From Vicinamibacterales bacterium (lineage in GTDB: Bacteria > Acidobacteriota > Vicinamibacteria > Vicinamibacterales > Fen-181), in contig DASXVO010000016.1 of the NCBI GenBank assembly GCA_036504215.1, positions 312,001 to 376,000 of the forward strand: a stretch of 64,000 nt of DNA, in the 5' to 3' direction. Position 1 is the stretch's first letter. The number at the start of each line of letters is the position of its first letter. Below the pieces are notes generated by a model. The model did no database searches. It was not told where the DNA came from and saw only the letters and a program-made list of their open reading frames with translations. The position numbers and the translations under genes were made by a program. Below are positions 9,580-17,548 of this stretch, piece by piece.

Positions 9580-9593
9580 GAATCGAGCGATTC
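9580..9593. promoter_or_regulatory. 14-bp palindrome upstream of the cytochrome operon
   Basis: GAATCG-AG-CGATTC is a perfect dyad. It sits in the gap upstream of the reductase gene, next to a locally AT-richer stretch (around 9594-9606) that could hold a promoter. Binding by a dimeric regulator is an inference only. Confidence 0.35.
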
Positions 9594-9654
9594 AGGACTA
9601 AATATGTCCGATATGCCCGCGGTCGCATCGCCTGGGCGCCCTCGTGATGTAACT

Positions 9655-9669
9655 GTGTAATTGTTACAC
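9655..9669. promoter_or_regulatory. GTGTAA-TTG-TTACAC inverted repeat, candidate operator
   Basis: Six-base perfect arms with a three-base spacer, in an AT-rich patch about 155 bases before the chosen start of the reductase gene. An overlapping wider dyad (TGTAAC, nine bases, GTTACA; 9648-9668) uses the same bases. The shape fits a site for a dimeric repressor or activator. No regulator gene is adjacent, so the binding protein is unknown. Confidence 0.45.
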
Positions 9670-9822
9670 GCCGCACACACCGAATGTGCACCGCTCCGCC
9701 GCCTTGGGCATCGGTCGCGAATGCCCCCCAAACGCCTGCGAGTTCGTGATTCGGCCCGTTGTCCGCTCATCCGGCACCGAGCTTGCAAACCAGCCCGACG
9801 GGTCTTCTTGCACAAACAGTCG

Positions 9823-11172
9823 ATGATCGATTCCACGCCGTCGCCGTCGTCGGTGCTCGCATTCGTGACGACGATTCACGCGGGCCTCCTCGTCCTCAGG
9901 CTGCATCGGACGCCGGCTCCCGCGGTGTGGCTGATCGCGCTCCCGTCGCTCGCGCTGGCCGCCGCCCCGTGGACGCTGAGTACGCCGGCCGGTCTCGCGG
10001 CCGGACTCGCGACTCATCTCCTCTGGTTCGTTGCGTGCGAGAAACTGATCCCGGCCCGCGACGTCGCAGGGGCCCGAGCCGAGACGCCAGGAGCGGTCAG
10101 GCAATGCGTCCCCGCTCGCGGCGCTGGTCGCGCGGATCGTCCAGCGTCTCTGGTGACCGCAGTACCGGTGCTGGCCGTCCGCGACGAGACGGAGACGATT
10201 CGCACGTTCCGCGTCGGGCGTCCGCCGGGCTTAAGCTTCCAGGCCGGCCAGTTCCTCGCGGTGCAGGTGCAGACGGACGGCCGCACGCAGGTGCGCTGCT
10301 ATTCGATCAGTTCCTCGCCGGAGACGATCGGCTATCTCGAGATGTCCGTGCGGCGTCAGGGCCAGGTGTCCAACCTGCTCCACGCCACCGTCCGCCCCGG
10401 CGCCAGCCTGATCGTGCGCCCGCCGGGCGGCCAGTTCGTCTACCCGGAGGGTGAGGAACGTTCCCTGGTTCTCATCGGCGGCGGTGTGGGAATCACGCCG
10501 CTCATGAGCATGCTCCGGCACGCGACGGCCTCCGATCCGACCCGCGCTGTCACGCTGCTCTACTCCGTGCGAACGCACGCCGACATCGCGTTCCGCGACG
10601 AGTTGGCGCTCATCGCGCGCCTGCACCCCCAGATCAAGATCGTGATCTCGTTGACCGGCGAAACGACGGTTGATGTGTATCGGCGGGGGCGGATCGACGA
10701 AGCGCTGGTGCGGGAGACGGTGGCCGACCCCGCCGGCTCGATCTTCATGCTGTGCGGCCCGCTGGCCATGATCGATGACACGCGCGCGCTGCTCGAGCGC
10801 CTCGACGTGCCGGCCGCACAGATTCGAGCGGAAGCCTTCGAGGTAGCCGTCGCGCTGGGCGCGTCGGTCCCGGGCGGAGAAGCTGCGCGTGCCGGCATGC
10901 CGGCGCGCACTGGTGGCGGCCGGCTCAGACTCTCGAAGAGCGGGCGGACCGTCCCCGTGCTGGAGGGTCAGTCATTGCTCGAAGCGGCCGAGGACGCGGG
11001 CGTGGATATCCCGTCGCTGTGTCGGTCGGGCGTGTGCGGCACATGTCGGACGCGCGTGGTCTCGGGCCGGCCCGTATGCGCATCCGACGCGATGGATCCG
11101 GACGATCGGGCCAGGGGCTACGTGCTGCCCTGCGTGACGTGGCTGGACGGCGACTGCGAGGTCGAAGCGTAG
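9823..11172 (+). CDS. Membrane-anchored FAD/NAD(P)H oxidoreductase with C-terminal plant-type [2Fe-2S] domain
   Basis: A 449-residue flavin reductase, first gene of the cytochrome operon. Residues 10-75 are hydrophobic, probably two or three membrane helices, with His19, His28 and His65 in or beside them. A ferredoxin-NADP reductase unit follows: FAD motif RCYS (158-161), nucleotide motif GGGVG (219-223), and CGP (311-313). The C-terminal ferredoxin domain has Cys400, Cys405, Cys408 and Cys437 for one [2Fe-2S] cluster. The family moves electrons between NAD(P)H, flavin and the cluster. Here the anchor and the next genes suggest delivery to membrane heme. The start ATG 9823 has no clear ribosome site; upstream in-frame starts would cross the operator region. 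Two bases separate its stop from the next start. Confidence 0.9.
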   Translation: MIDSTPSPSSVLAFVTTIHAGLLVLRLHRTPAPAVWLIALPSLALAAAPWTLSTPAGLAAGLATHLLWFVACEKLIPARDVAGARAETPGAVRQCVPARGAGRADRPASLVTAVPVLAVRDETETIRTFRVGRPPGLSFQAGQFLAVQVQTDGRTQVRCYSISSSPETIGYLEMSVRRQGQVSNLLHATVRPGASLIVRPPGGQFVYPEGEERSLVLIGGGVGITPLMSMLRHATASDPTRAVTLLYSVRTHADIAFRDELALIARLHPQIKIVISLTGETTVDVYRRGRIDEALVRETVADPAGSIFMLCGPLAMIDDTRALLERLDVPAAQIRAEAFEVAVALGASVPGGEAARAGMPARTGGGRLRLSKSGRTVPVLEGQSLLEAAEDAGVDIPSLCRSGVCGTCRTRVVSGRPVCASDAMDPDDRARGYVLPCVTWLDGDCEVEA

Positions 11173-11174
11173 CG

Positions 11175-12095
11175 ATGGCGGACGTTGTGACGACACCCCG
11201 CGGACGCGCCGATGACTGGTGGCGCCCCTCCGCGATCTTCAACGTCCTCACCGCCAGTGGGCTCGCGGCCCTCGCCGTCGCCGTGTGGGTGCTCTTCGTC
11301 GCCGGCGGTTGGGACTACTACGCGACCCCGCTGCGCGTGAGGGCCTACGCGCCGGCCCATCGGATGCTCGACCCGTCGGGGCCGATCGGCCACGTCCTGG
11401 GCGTCGTCGGCCTGCTGATGATGCTCGTGCCGGTTGCCTACTCGGTGAGGAAGAAGTGGAAGCGGCTGTCGAATCTGGGGCAGATGAAGCACTGGCTCGA
11501 CGTGCACGTCTTCTGCGGAACCGTCGGCCCGGTGCTGGTGACGTTTCATGCGGCGATGAAGTTCAACGGGGTCATCTCGGTGGCGTACTGGTCGATGGTG
11601 GCGGTGGTGCTGTCGGGATTCGTCGGGCGCTATCTCTACGTCCGTCTGCCGCGAACGATTCGGGGCACGGAACTGAGCTACGACCAGATTCTGACCCGCG
11701 CAGTGGGTCTGAGGACGAACCTGGCGGCCACCGGCGTCGATCCGTCGCTGCTCGCGGAGATCGATGCCGCGGAACGCGCCGTGCAGCCGACCTACGACGC
11801 GGCCTCGTGGTGGGACTACCTCGTCAGCCCGGTGCGCGACTACGTCCGTCTGCGCGGGGTTCATCGCCGCCTGCGACGCGCCGGGCTCGACCGGCAGCGA
11901 GTGCATGAGGTCACGCGTCTTGCAGGCGACCGTGCGCTGCTCCTTCGTCGTCTGGCGTATCTCGACCGGACGCGTCGGCTCTTCGCACTGTGGCACGTGT
12001 TCCATCAGCCCCTGGTCTACGTGATGTTCGGGATCGCCCTCGTCCACATCGTGCTGGCGATCTACTTCGGCTACGCCTACCTCCTTCAGGGATGA
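11175..12095 (+). CDS. Cytochrome-b-like integral membrane protein of the cytochrome operon
   Basis: A 306-residue protein with five probable helices (about 19-45, 70-91, 108-128, 133-157 and 272-303) and a charged loop of about 110 residues between the fourth and fifth. Histidines sit in or near the helices: His73, His106, His111, His125, His274, His277 and His291. The spacing 111/125 and 277/291, 14 residues each, is the classic one for two b hemes stacked across a helix pair. No database family is recognised with certainty; ferric-reductase-like and b561-like proteins are the nearest in plan. Gene order suggests that it passes electrons from the flavin/[2Fe-2S] partner to the periplasmic cytochrome. 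It starts two bases after the reductase stop. Confidence 0.72.
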   Translation: MADVVTTPRGRADDWWRPSAIFNVLTASGLAALAVAVWVLFVAGGWDYYATPLRVRAYAPAHRMLDPSGPIGHVLGVVGLLMMLVPVAYSVRKKWKRLSNLGQMKHWLDVHVFCGTVGPVLVTFHAAMKFNGVISVAYWSMVAVVLSGFVGRYLYVRLPRTIRGTELSYDQILTRAVGLRTNLAATGVDPSLLAEIDAAERAVQPTYDAASWWDYLVSPVRDYVRLRGVHRRLRRAGLDRQRVHEVTRLAGDRALLLRRLAYLDRTRRLFALWHVFHQPLVYVMFGIALVHIVLAIYFGYAYLLQG

Positions 12096-12102
12096 CGCCG
12101 AG

Positions 12103-15100
12103 ATGACCAGCTCCACTCCGAGTCGTTGTCGGGCCGCGTGGCGTGTCGTGTGTGCCCTCGTCGTGGCCTTCCTGTGCACTCCGATGCCGGCACGTGCTCA
12201 GGCAAGCGCCCTCGTGTCTCCGGGCCCGCTGACAAGAGCGCATGCCCGCCTGGAGGGGCTTGCGAACTGCGAGAAGTGCCACGAGCCGGGGCGCAAGGTC
12301 ACCGCGAGCCGCTGCCTGACGTGCCACAAGATGGTCGCCGACCGGATCGCCGCACACCGAGGGGTGCACCGCGACGTGCGGAGCGATTGCGCCACGTGCC
12401 ACGCCGAGCACGCCGGTGTGGACGCGGAACTACGGCCCTTCGATACGCGGCGCTTCAACCACCTCGCCGAAACGGGTTTTGCCCTCAGCGGCAAGCACGA
12501 ACCCCTGGCGCGCGACTGCGCCAAGTGCCACAAGACCCGGTCGTTCCTGACCGCACAGCCAGCGTGCACGGCCTGCCACGCCGACACTCACCGCGGTTCG
12601 CTCGGCCCGAACTGCACGAGTTGCCACTCGACGGCCGTGGCGTTCGCCGGCGCCAGGCAGCAGTTCGACCACTCGCGCGCCAAGTTCCTGCTCGTCGGCG
12701 CGCATCGCACGGTGGAGTGCGCACGATGCCACGTGAACAAGGTGTTCGCCGGACTGAAGTTCGCCGCGTGTGTCGACTGCCATCGCCAGCCGCACAGGCA
12801 GATGTTCAGTGGCGACTGCACGTCCTGCCACAACAATGACACCTGGCGAACGCGGAAGGTCGATCACGCCCGGACGCCGTTCCCGTTGCGTGGCGCGCAC
12901 TCGAGCGTCGCCTGCGCGTCGTGTCACGTGAAGTCCGCCGTGCAGGTCCGCCTGAAAGCGGAGCGGTGCGTGGACTGCCATGCCGACGTGCATCGCGGCC
13001 AGTTCAAGCAGGACTGCATCAAGTGTCACCAGGAGACCAGCTTCCGAAAGGCGCCCTTCGACCACGGAACGCAGACGCGTTTTGCCCTCACCGGCAAGCA
13101 TGCCGCACTCGCGTGCGGCAAGTGTCACAAGGCTGCATCGACACTCGCCACCAGCAGCCGGACGGCCGGCCCCGGTGCATCAATCACGAAGGCGGTGCTG
13201 TTCACCGGCCTGTCGAGCGCGTGCGCGTCGTGCCACGAGGACATCCACCGCGGCGCGACGGGCCCGGCGTGCCAGACCTGTCACTCCACATCGGACTTCC
13301 ACGCCGTCACCTACACACACGCGCCCGCGCTCAACGCGTTCTTCGTCGGCCGGCACGGGGCGACAGCCTCCACGTGCGGCGCATGCCACGGGTCGCTGGG
13401 TCCTCGGGCCGGGATCTCCCCGACCGCTTCGCCCCTCGCGGTTACGGGCACGCACTCCCCATCGCCTGTCATGCCGATCGGCCGCTGGACGTTCAAGAGC
13501 CTCGGCACCGTGTGCGCGACATGCCACGCCGACGCTCACGAGGGGGAATTCGCCGGCTCGTGCGACCGCTGCCACGCGATCGACGAGACCCGGTTCAGTG
13601 CCAGTCGCTTCTCGCACGCCAGCACGGGGTTTCCGTTGAACGGCAAGCACAAGGCGGTGGATTGCGCTCGTTGCCACAAGCGCGGGGGCACACCGTCGTC
13701 GCCGCCCGGCGCGTCGTTGCCAGGCGGTCCGCCGACGAGGACCAACGGGCCGGCGGTCACCCTGGTCTCGCTGGTGTCACCTCAGACGCTTGCGCCGCCA
13801 CCGGGCGGCGCGCGCCCGCCGAAGTTCAAGGGCATGGGCAAGGAATGTGCGTCGTGTCACCAGGACGTGCACCTCGGACAGCTCGGAAACCGCTGCGGTT
13901 TGTGTCATACCGAGGACACGTTCGCCCTGCCGAAGTACGTCCACCCCGCCCCGATTCGCCCCTTGCTCGTCGGCAGCCACGGCACGCTCGCGTGCCGCGC
14001 GTGTCACAAGTCGGAGACCGGGACGTTCCCGGCTGGTCGCGGCGTGGCGGTCCGTTTCAAGGGCTTCGGCACGGCGTGCGCCTCCTGCCACCGGAACGAC
14101 GATGCGCACCGCGGGGCGCTCGGCGTTGCGTGCGAACAGTGCCACACGCCGCAGCGATGGGAGTCGGCGTCGCGCGCCTTCCACAAGGACGGGATCTTTC
14201 CCCTCGAGGGCCGTCACCTCACCGTGCCGTGCGCGAGCTGCCACCTCAACGGCGTCATCAAGGGAACGCCCACCCAGTGCTACGACTGTCATTGGAGCCG
14301 GCGCCACGACGACCCCTACCAGACCCGGCTGGGCACGCAGTGCGAGGATTGCCACCGGCCGGTCGCCTGGACGGCTGTCAACTGGAACCACAGCGCGCGC
14401 ACGGGGTTCGCGCTCAACGTGGCACACCAGGTCCTGCGGTGCGACTCGTGCCACAAGGAACAGCGTTTCGAGGCCACCCGGGGCATGAGCTGCGCCTCCT
14501 GCCACCAGGACGCCTACCGGCGAACGACGCAGCCCAATCACGCGGCGGCGGGCTTCCCGCTCGCCTGCGAGGCCTGTCACCAGGCGTCACAGGCGTCCTG
14601 GAGCCAGGCGGCCTTCGACCACAACAGCCGCTTCCCGCTGGTCGGCGTGCATGCGTCGCAGGCCTGCGCCTCGTGCCACAAGAACAGCCTCTTCGCTGGC
14701 ACGCCCCGCGACTGCTTCAGCTGCCATCGGGCCGACTACCAGAAGACGGCCAGCCCCAATCACGCCGCCGCTGGATTCTCGACCACGTGCGAGCAGTGCC
14801 ACCGCTCGACGGACCCGACCTGGACCAGCGGACAGGGCTTCAACCACAACTCGGTCTTCGCGCTCGTCGGCGTGCACGCAACCCAGGCCTGTGCGGCGTG
14901 CCACAAGAACAACGTCTACAAGGGGACGTCGCGCGACTGCGTCGGCTGCCACCTCACCAGCTACCAGAAGACGACCAGCCCGAACCACGTTTCCGCCGGG
15001 CTCCCGACCACGTGCGAGCAATGCCACCGCAACACCGATGCGAGCTGGTCGAGCAGCCAGGGCTTCAACCACAACGCGACGTTCCCGCTCGTCGGCGTGC

Positions 15101-16176
15101 ATGCAACGCAGGCCTGCACGGCGTGTCACAAGAACGGCGTCTACAAGGGCACGCCCCGCGACTGCGTCGGCTGCCATCTCGCCGACTACCAGAAGACGAC
15201 GAGTCCGAATCACGCGTCGGCCGGATTCAGCACGACGTGTGACTCGTGCCACAGGCCGACCGATCCGGCCTGGAAGAACGGCGGCTTCAACCACGCGAGT
15301 GTCTTCCCGCTGGTCGGCCTGCACGCGACGCAGGCCTGCACGGCGTGCCACAAGAACGGCGTCTACAAGGGCACGCCCCGCGACTGCGTCGGCTGCCATC
15401 TTGCCGCCTATCAGAAGACGACGAACCCGAACCACGCGGCGGCGGGCTTCCCGACCACGTGCGACCAGTGCCACCAGGCCTCCGCCTCGGCCTGGCAGGG
15501 TGCCGGGTTCAACCATGCAGCCTTCTTCCCGCTCGTCGGGCTGCACGCCACGCAGATCTGCGCTGCATGCCACAAGAACGGCGTCTACAAGGGCACACCG
15601 CGCGACTGCGTCGGCTGCCACCTCGCCAACTACCAGAAGACCACGAACCCGAACCACGCAGCCGCCGGGTTTGCCACCACGTGCGACTCGTGTCATCAGG
15701 CGTCGGCCTCAACGTGGTCGTCGAGCTTCGATCACAATCGGTACTGGCCGCTGCTCGGCCGTCATGCACAGCAAACGTGCTCCGCCTGTCACAAGAACAA
15801 CGTCTACGCCGGCACGTCGACGGCATGCGTGTCGTGCCACCTCACCAACTACCAGCAGACCACGAGCCCGAATCACACGGCCGCCGGTTTCCCGACGACC
15901 TGCGACACGTGTCACAAGGTGAGCGACAGCACGTGGCAGCAGGGCACGTTCAACCACAACCGGTTCCCGATTACCTCGGGACCTCACGCAGGGCAGCCGT
16001 GCTCTGTCTGTCACAACGTGGCGAACAACTTCGCGACTTTCACGTGCACCGGCTGCCACGACCGGGCGACGACCGACGGTCATCACCGGAGCGTGAACGG
16101 CTACCGATACGACTCGGCGGCGTGCTACGCCTGCCACCCCAACGGCCGCGCCGGCATCCCGATGCCGCGACCATGA
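12103..16176 (+). CDS. Giant multiheme cytochrome c with 51 CXXCH motifs in 17 three-heme modules
   Basis: A 1357-residue exported cytochrome. A signal peptide (about 1-32, ending PARAQA) is followed by heme sites to the end. I count 51 CXXCH motifs, about one per 26 residues. They fall into 17 modules of about 70-85 residues with three hemes each. The pattern is GxH then CxxCH, a second CxxCH with ADxH, and a third CxxCH with FxH. The extra His residues are enough to give most hemes two His ligands. From about residue 811 the modules become near-identical 73-75-residue repeats in which PNH replaces ADxH. No membrane anchor or lipobox is seen, so it is periplasmic or surface-exposed. Modular wires of this kind carry electrons over long distances. 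It begins eight bases after the cytochrome-b-like gene and precedes a beta-barrel gene. Automated annotation would probably say cytochrome c3 family. Confidence 0.95.
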   Translation: MTSSTPSRCRAAWRVVCALVVAFLCTPMPARAQASALVSPGPLTRAHARLEGLANCEKCHEPGRKVTASRCLTCHKMVADRIAAHRGVHRDVRSDCATCHAEHAGVDAELRPFDTRRFNHLAETGFALSGKHEPLARDCAKCHKTRSFLTAQPACTACHADTHRGSLGPNCTSCHSTAVAFAGARQQFDHSRAKFLLVGAHRTVECARCHVNKVFAGLKFAACVDCHRQPHRQMFSGDCTSCHNNDTWRTRKVDHARTPFPLRGAHSSVACASCHVKSAVQVRLKAERCVDCHADVHRGQFKQDCIKCHQETSFRKAPFDHGTQTRFALTGKHAALACGKCHKAASTLATSSRTAGPGASITKAVLFTGLSSACASCHEDIHRGATGPACQTCHSTSDFHAVTYTHAPALNAFFVGRHGATASTCGACHGSLGPRAGISPTASPLAVTGTHSPSPVMPIGRWTFKSLGTVCATCHADAHEGEFAGSCDRCHAIDETRFSASRFSHASTGFPLNGKHKAVDCARCHKRGGTPSSPPGASLPGGPPTRTNGPAVTLVSLVSPQTLAPPPGGARPPKFKGMGKECASCHQDVHLGQLGNRCGLCHTEDTFALPKYVHPAPIRPLLVGSHGTLACRACHKSETGTFPAGRGVAVRFKGFGTACASCHRNDDAHRGALGVACEQCHTPQRWESASRAFHKDGIFPLEGRHLTVPCASCHLNGVIKGTPTQCYDCHWSRRHDDPYQTRLGTQCEDCHRPVAWTAVNWNHSARTGFALNVAHQVLRCDSCHKEQRFEATRGMSCASCHQDAYRRTTQPNHAAAGFPLACEACHQASQASWSQAAFDHNSRFPLVGVHASQACASCHKNSLFAGTPRDCFSCHRADYQKTASPNHAAAGFSTTCEQCHRSTDPTWTSGQGFNHNSVFALVGVHATQACAACHKNNVYKGTSRDCVGCHLTSYQKTTSPNHVSAGLPTTCEQCHRNTDASWSSSQGFNHNATFPLVGVHATQACTACHKNGVYKGTPRDCVGCHLADYQKTTSPNHASAGFSTTCDSCHRPTDPAWKNGGFNHASVFPLVGLHATQACTACHKNGVYKGTPRDCVGCHLAAYQKTTNPNHAAAGFPTTCDQCHQASASAWQGAGFNHAAFFPLVGLHATQICAACHKNGVYKGTPRDCVGCHLANYQKTTNPNHAAAGFATTCDSCHQASASTWSSSFDHNRYWPLLGRHAQQTCSACHKNNVYAGTSTACVSCHLTNYQQTTSPNHTAAGFPTTCDTCHKVSDSTWQQGTFNHNRFPITSGPHAGQPCSVCHNVANNFATFTCTGCHDRATTDGHHRSVNGYRYDSAACYACHPNGRAGIPMPRP
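14533..15990 (+). repeat. In-frame tandem repeats of about 222 bp inside the cytochrome gene
   Basis: Units begin at the Pro codon of PNH at 14533, 14755, 14980, 15205, 15427, 15649 and 15868. The six full lengths are 222, 225, 225, 222, 222 and 219 bp, and a seventh, diverged unit ends near 15990. Each encodes three heme sites. Adjacent units share long identical DNA stretches, for example around 15111-15180 and 15333-15402, so the array grew by duplication and is young relative to the first ten modules. Copy number may vary between strains. Confidence 0.92.
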
Positions 16177-16228
16177 TGGCGACGCTCCTCAACCGTAGGT
16201 CCGTGTGCCCCCGGAGAAGGCTAACTGC

Positions 16229-17548
16229 ATGAAGCGCATTGAGGCTCTCATCGTCGCCTTGACGCTCGGCGCCGGGTCGCTGGCGTCGTCGCCGGCCCGC
16301 GCCCAGACGCGCCCCGCATGGGGACGCATCGCGCTCTTTGGCAACTCCTCCTCCACGACGCAGGCGGGCGGACAATCGAACACGTTCAACGAGTTGATCG
16401 CGAACGTGACGTTCGAGTCGGCGTCGGGCGACGAGGTGGGCTACGAGTACCGGGGCGACATGCGCCTTTCGGGCTATCCTGGTTCGACGGATCGCACCCG
16501 ACGCGCGTCGGTCTACGACCTCTACGCTTGTATCCGCCTCCGTGACGGGTCGGTGGGCGTGAGATTCGGCCAGATGTGGCTGAACGAACTGGGAGGCCTC
16601 GGCTCGGTCGGAGGTGCGATGGTCGAGGTCAGGCAGCGGTCGCAGCCGGGCCGTGGCCGTTGGCGCGCCTCGCTCTTCGGGGGGTTCGAACCGAACATCC
16701 TGGATGTCGGCTACGTCAGCCAGGTCAGGAAGTTCGGGGGACTCGTGGCGTACGACGGCCTGGGCGCACGTCGCCACGTGGTCGGCTTCGTCCACGTTCG
16801 AGACAGCGGCATGACCGAGCGCTCGGTGCTCGTCTTCACGAACTTCCTGCCGATCGACAAACGGGTCTTTGTCTACCAGGCTGCGGAATACGATGTGCGG
16901 GGGCCAGGCGTGACCGGCGCGGGCAGTCTCACCTACTTCTTCACGAACGGCCGCTATGCGCCGAACGACCGAATCGAGTTCCAGGGCCTGTTCCACCGCG
17001 GCCGTTCAATCGACTCCCGCTCCCTCGTCCGGGATCAGCTCGACGGACGGCCGATTGATCCGCGTGCGCTCGAGGGCCTGCGCTTCGAGTCGGTGAGCGG
17101 GCGAGTGACGGTCCGCCTGGCTCGCAACGTCCGGGTGTTCGGCGGCTACGGTCAGGACCGGAACAACCGGGACGATGCCGTGGCGGGGCGTCTCAACTAC
17201 GGCCTCTTCGCGTCGAACGTCGGCGGAATCGGCATCGACATCAACGCGTCCGACTCGCGCATCAATCGCGGCACGAGCGGATCCTACGATTCCTGGTACG
17301 TGTCGGTCGGCCGGACCTTCGGCGGACACGTCTACCTCTCGGCCGACTACGGGTCGTCGCTCTCGGTCTTTCGGTTCACGGGCTCGGACGGTTTCGTGAT
17401 CGAGACGCGGCCGCACTCGCGCCGCCTGGCGTTCTCGGGGCTCTTCAATCTGACACACCGGCTGTCGCTGCTGGCCACGGCGGAACGCGTGGACGACGGC
17501 ACTTCGGTCCAGACGCGCGTCATGTCCGGCATGACCTGCCGCTTCTGA
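16229..17548 (+). CDS. Small outer-membrane beta-barrel protein, partner of the giant cytochrome
   Basis: A 439-residue protein. It has a signal peptide (about 1-26, ending PARAQ) and then a run of alternating, aromatic-rich beta strands. It ends in TCRF; a terminal Phe is the usual signal for outer-membrane barrel assembly. It has no CXXCH motif and no plug domain. ATG 16229 follows GGAGAAGG by eight bases. In porin-cytochrome conduits such as MtrAB a barrel encloses a multiheme cytochrome; gene order suggests the same pairing here, though this barrel is shorter than MtrB as I know it. No family is recognised for certain. The stop at 17548 abuts the convergent pseudokinase stop at 17549. Confidence 0.75.
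   Translation: MKRIEALIVALTLGAGSLASSPARAQTRPAWGRIALFGNSSSTTQAGGQSNTFNELIANVTFESASGDEVGYEYRGDMRLSGYPGSTDRTRRASVYDLYACIRLRDGSVGVRFGQMWLNELGGLGSVGGAMVEVRQRSQPGRGRWRASLFGGFEPNILDVGYVSQVRKFGGLVAYDGLGARRHVVGFVHVRDSGMTERSVLVFTNFLPIDKRVFVYQAAEYDVRGPGVTGAGSLTYFFTNGRYAPNDRIEFQGLFHRGRSIDSRSLVRDQLDGRPIDPRALEGLRFESVSGRVTVRLARNVRVFGGYGQDRNNRDDAVAGRLNYGLFASNVGGIGIDINASDSRINRGTSGSYDSWYVSVGRTFGGHVYLSADYGSSLSVFRFTGSDGFVIETRPHSRRLAFSGLFNLTHRLSLLATAERVDDGTSVQTRVMSGMTCRF

Noticed and set aside
9040-9660. 206-residue plus-strand ORF between the aminotransferase and the redox operon
   Set aside because: It overlaps the end of the aminotransferase gene and lies antisense to the multicopper oxidase scrap; no motif of its own.
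12921-15242. 773-residue open frame in another plus frame of the cytochrome gene
   Set aside because: It mirrors the cytochrome repeats out of frame and has no signal or motif of its own.
14587-15696. 369-residue repetitive open frame on the minus strand
   Set aside because: Its repeats are the antisense image of the heme modules.
14533-15990. Regular repeats read as a CRISPR array or satellite
   Set aside because: The unit is about 222 bp, has no short repeat/spacer pattern and stays in frame in the cytochrome.
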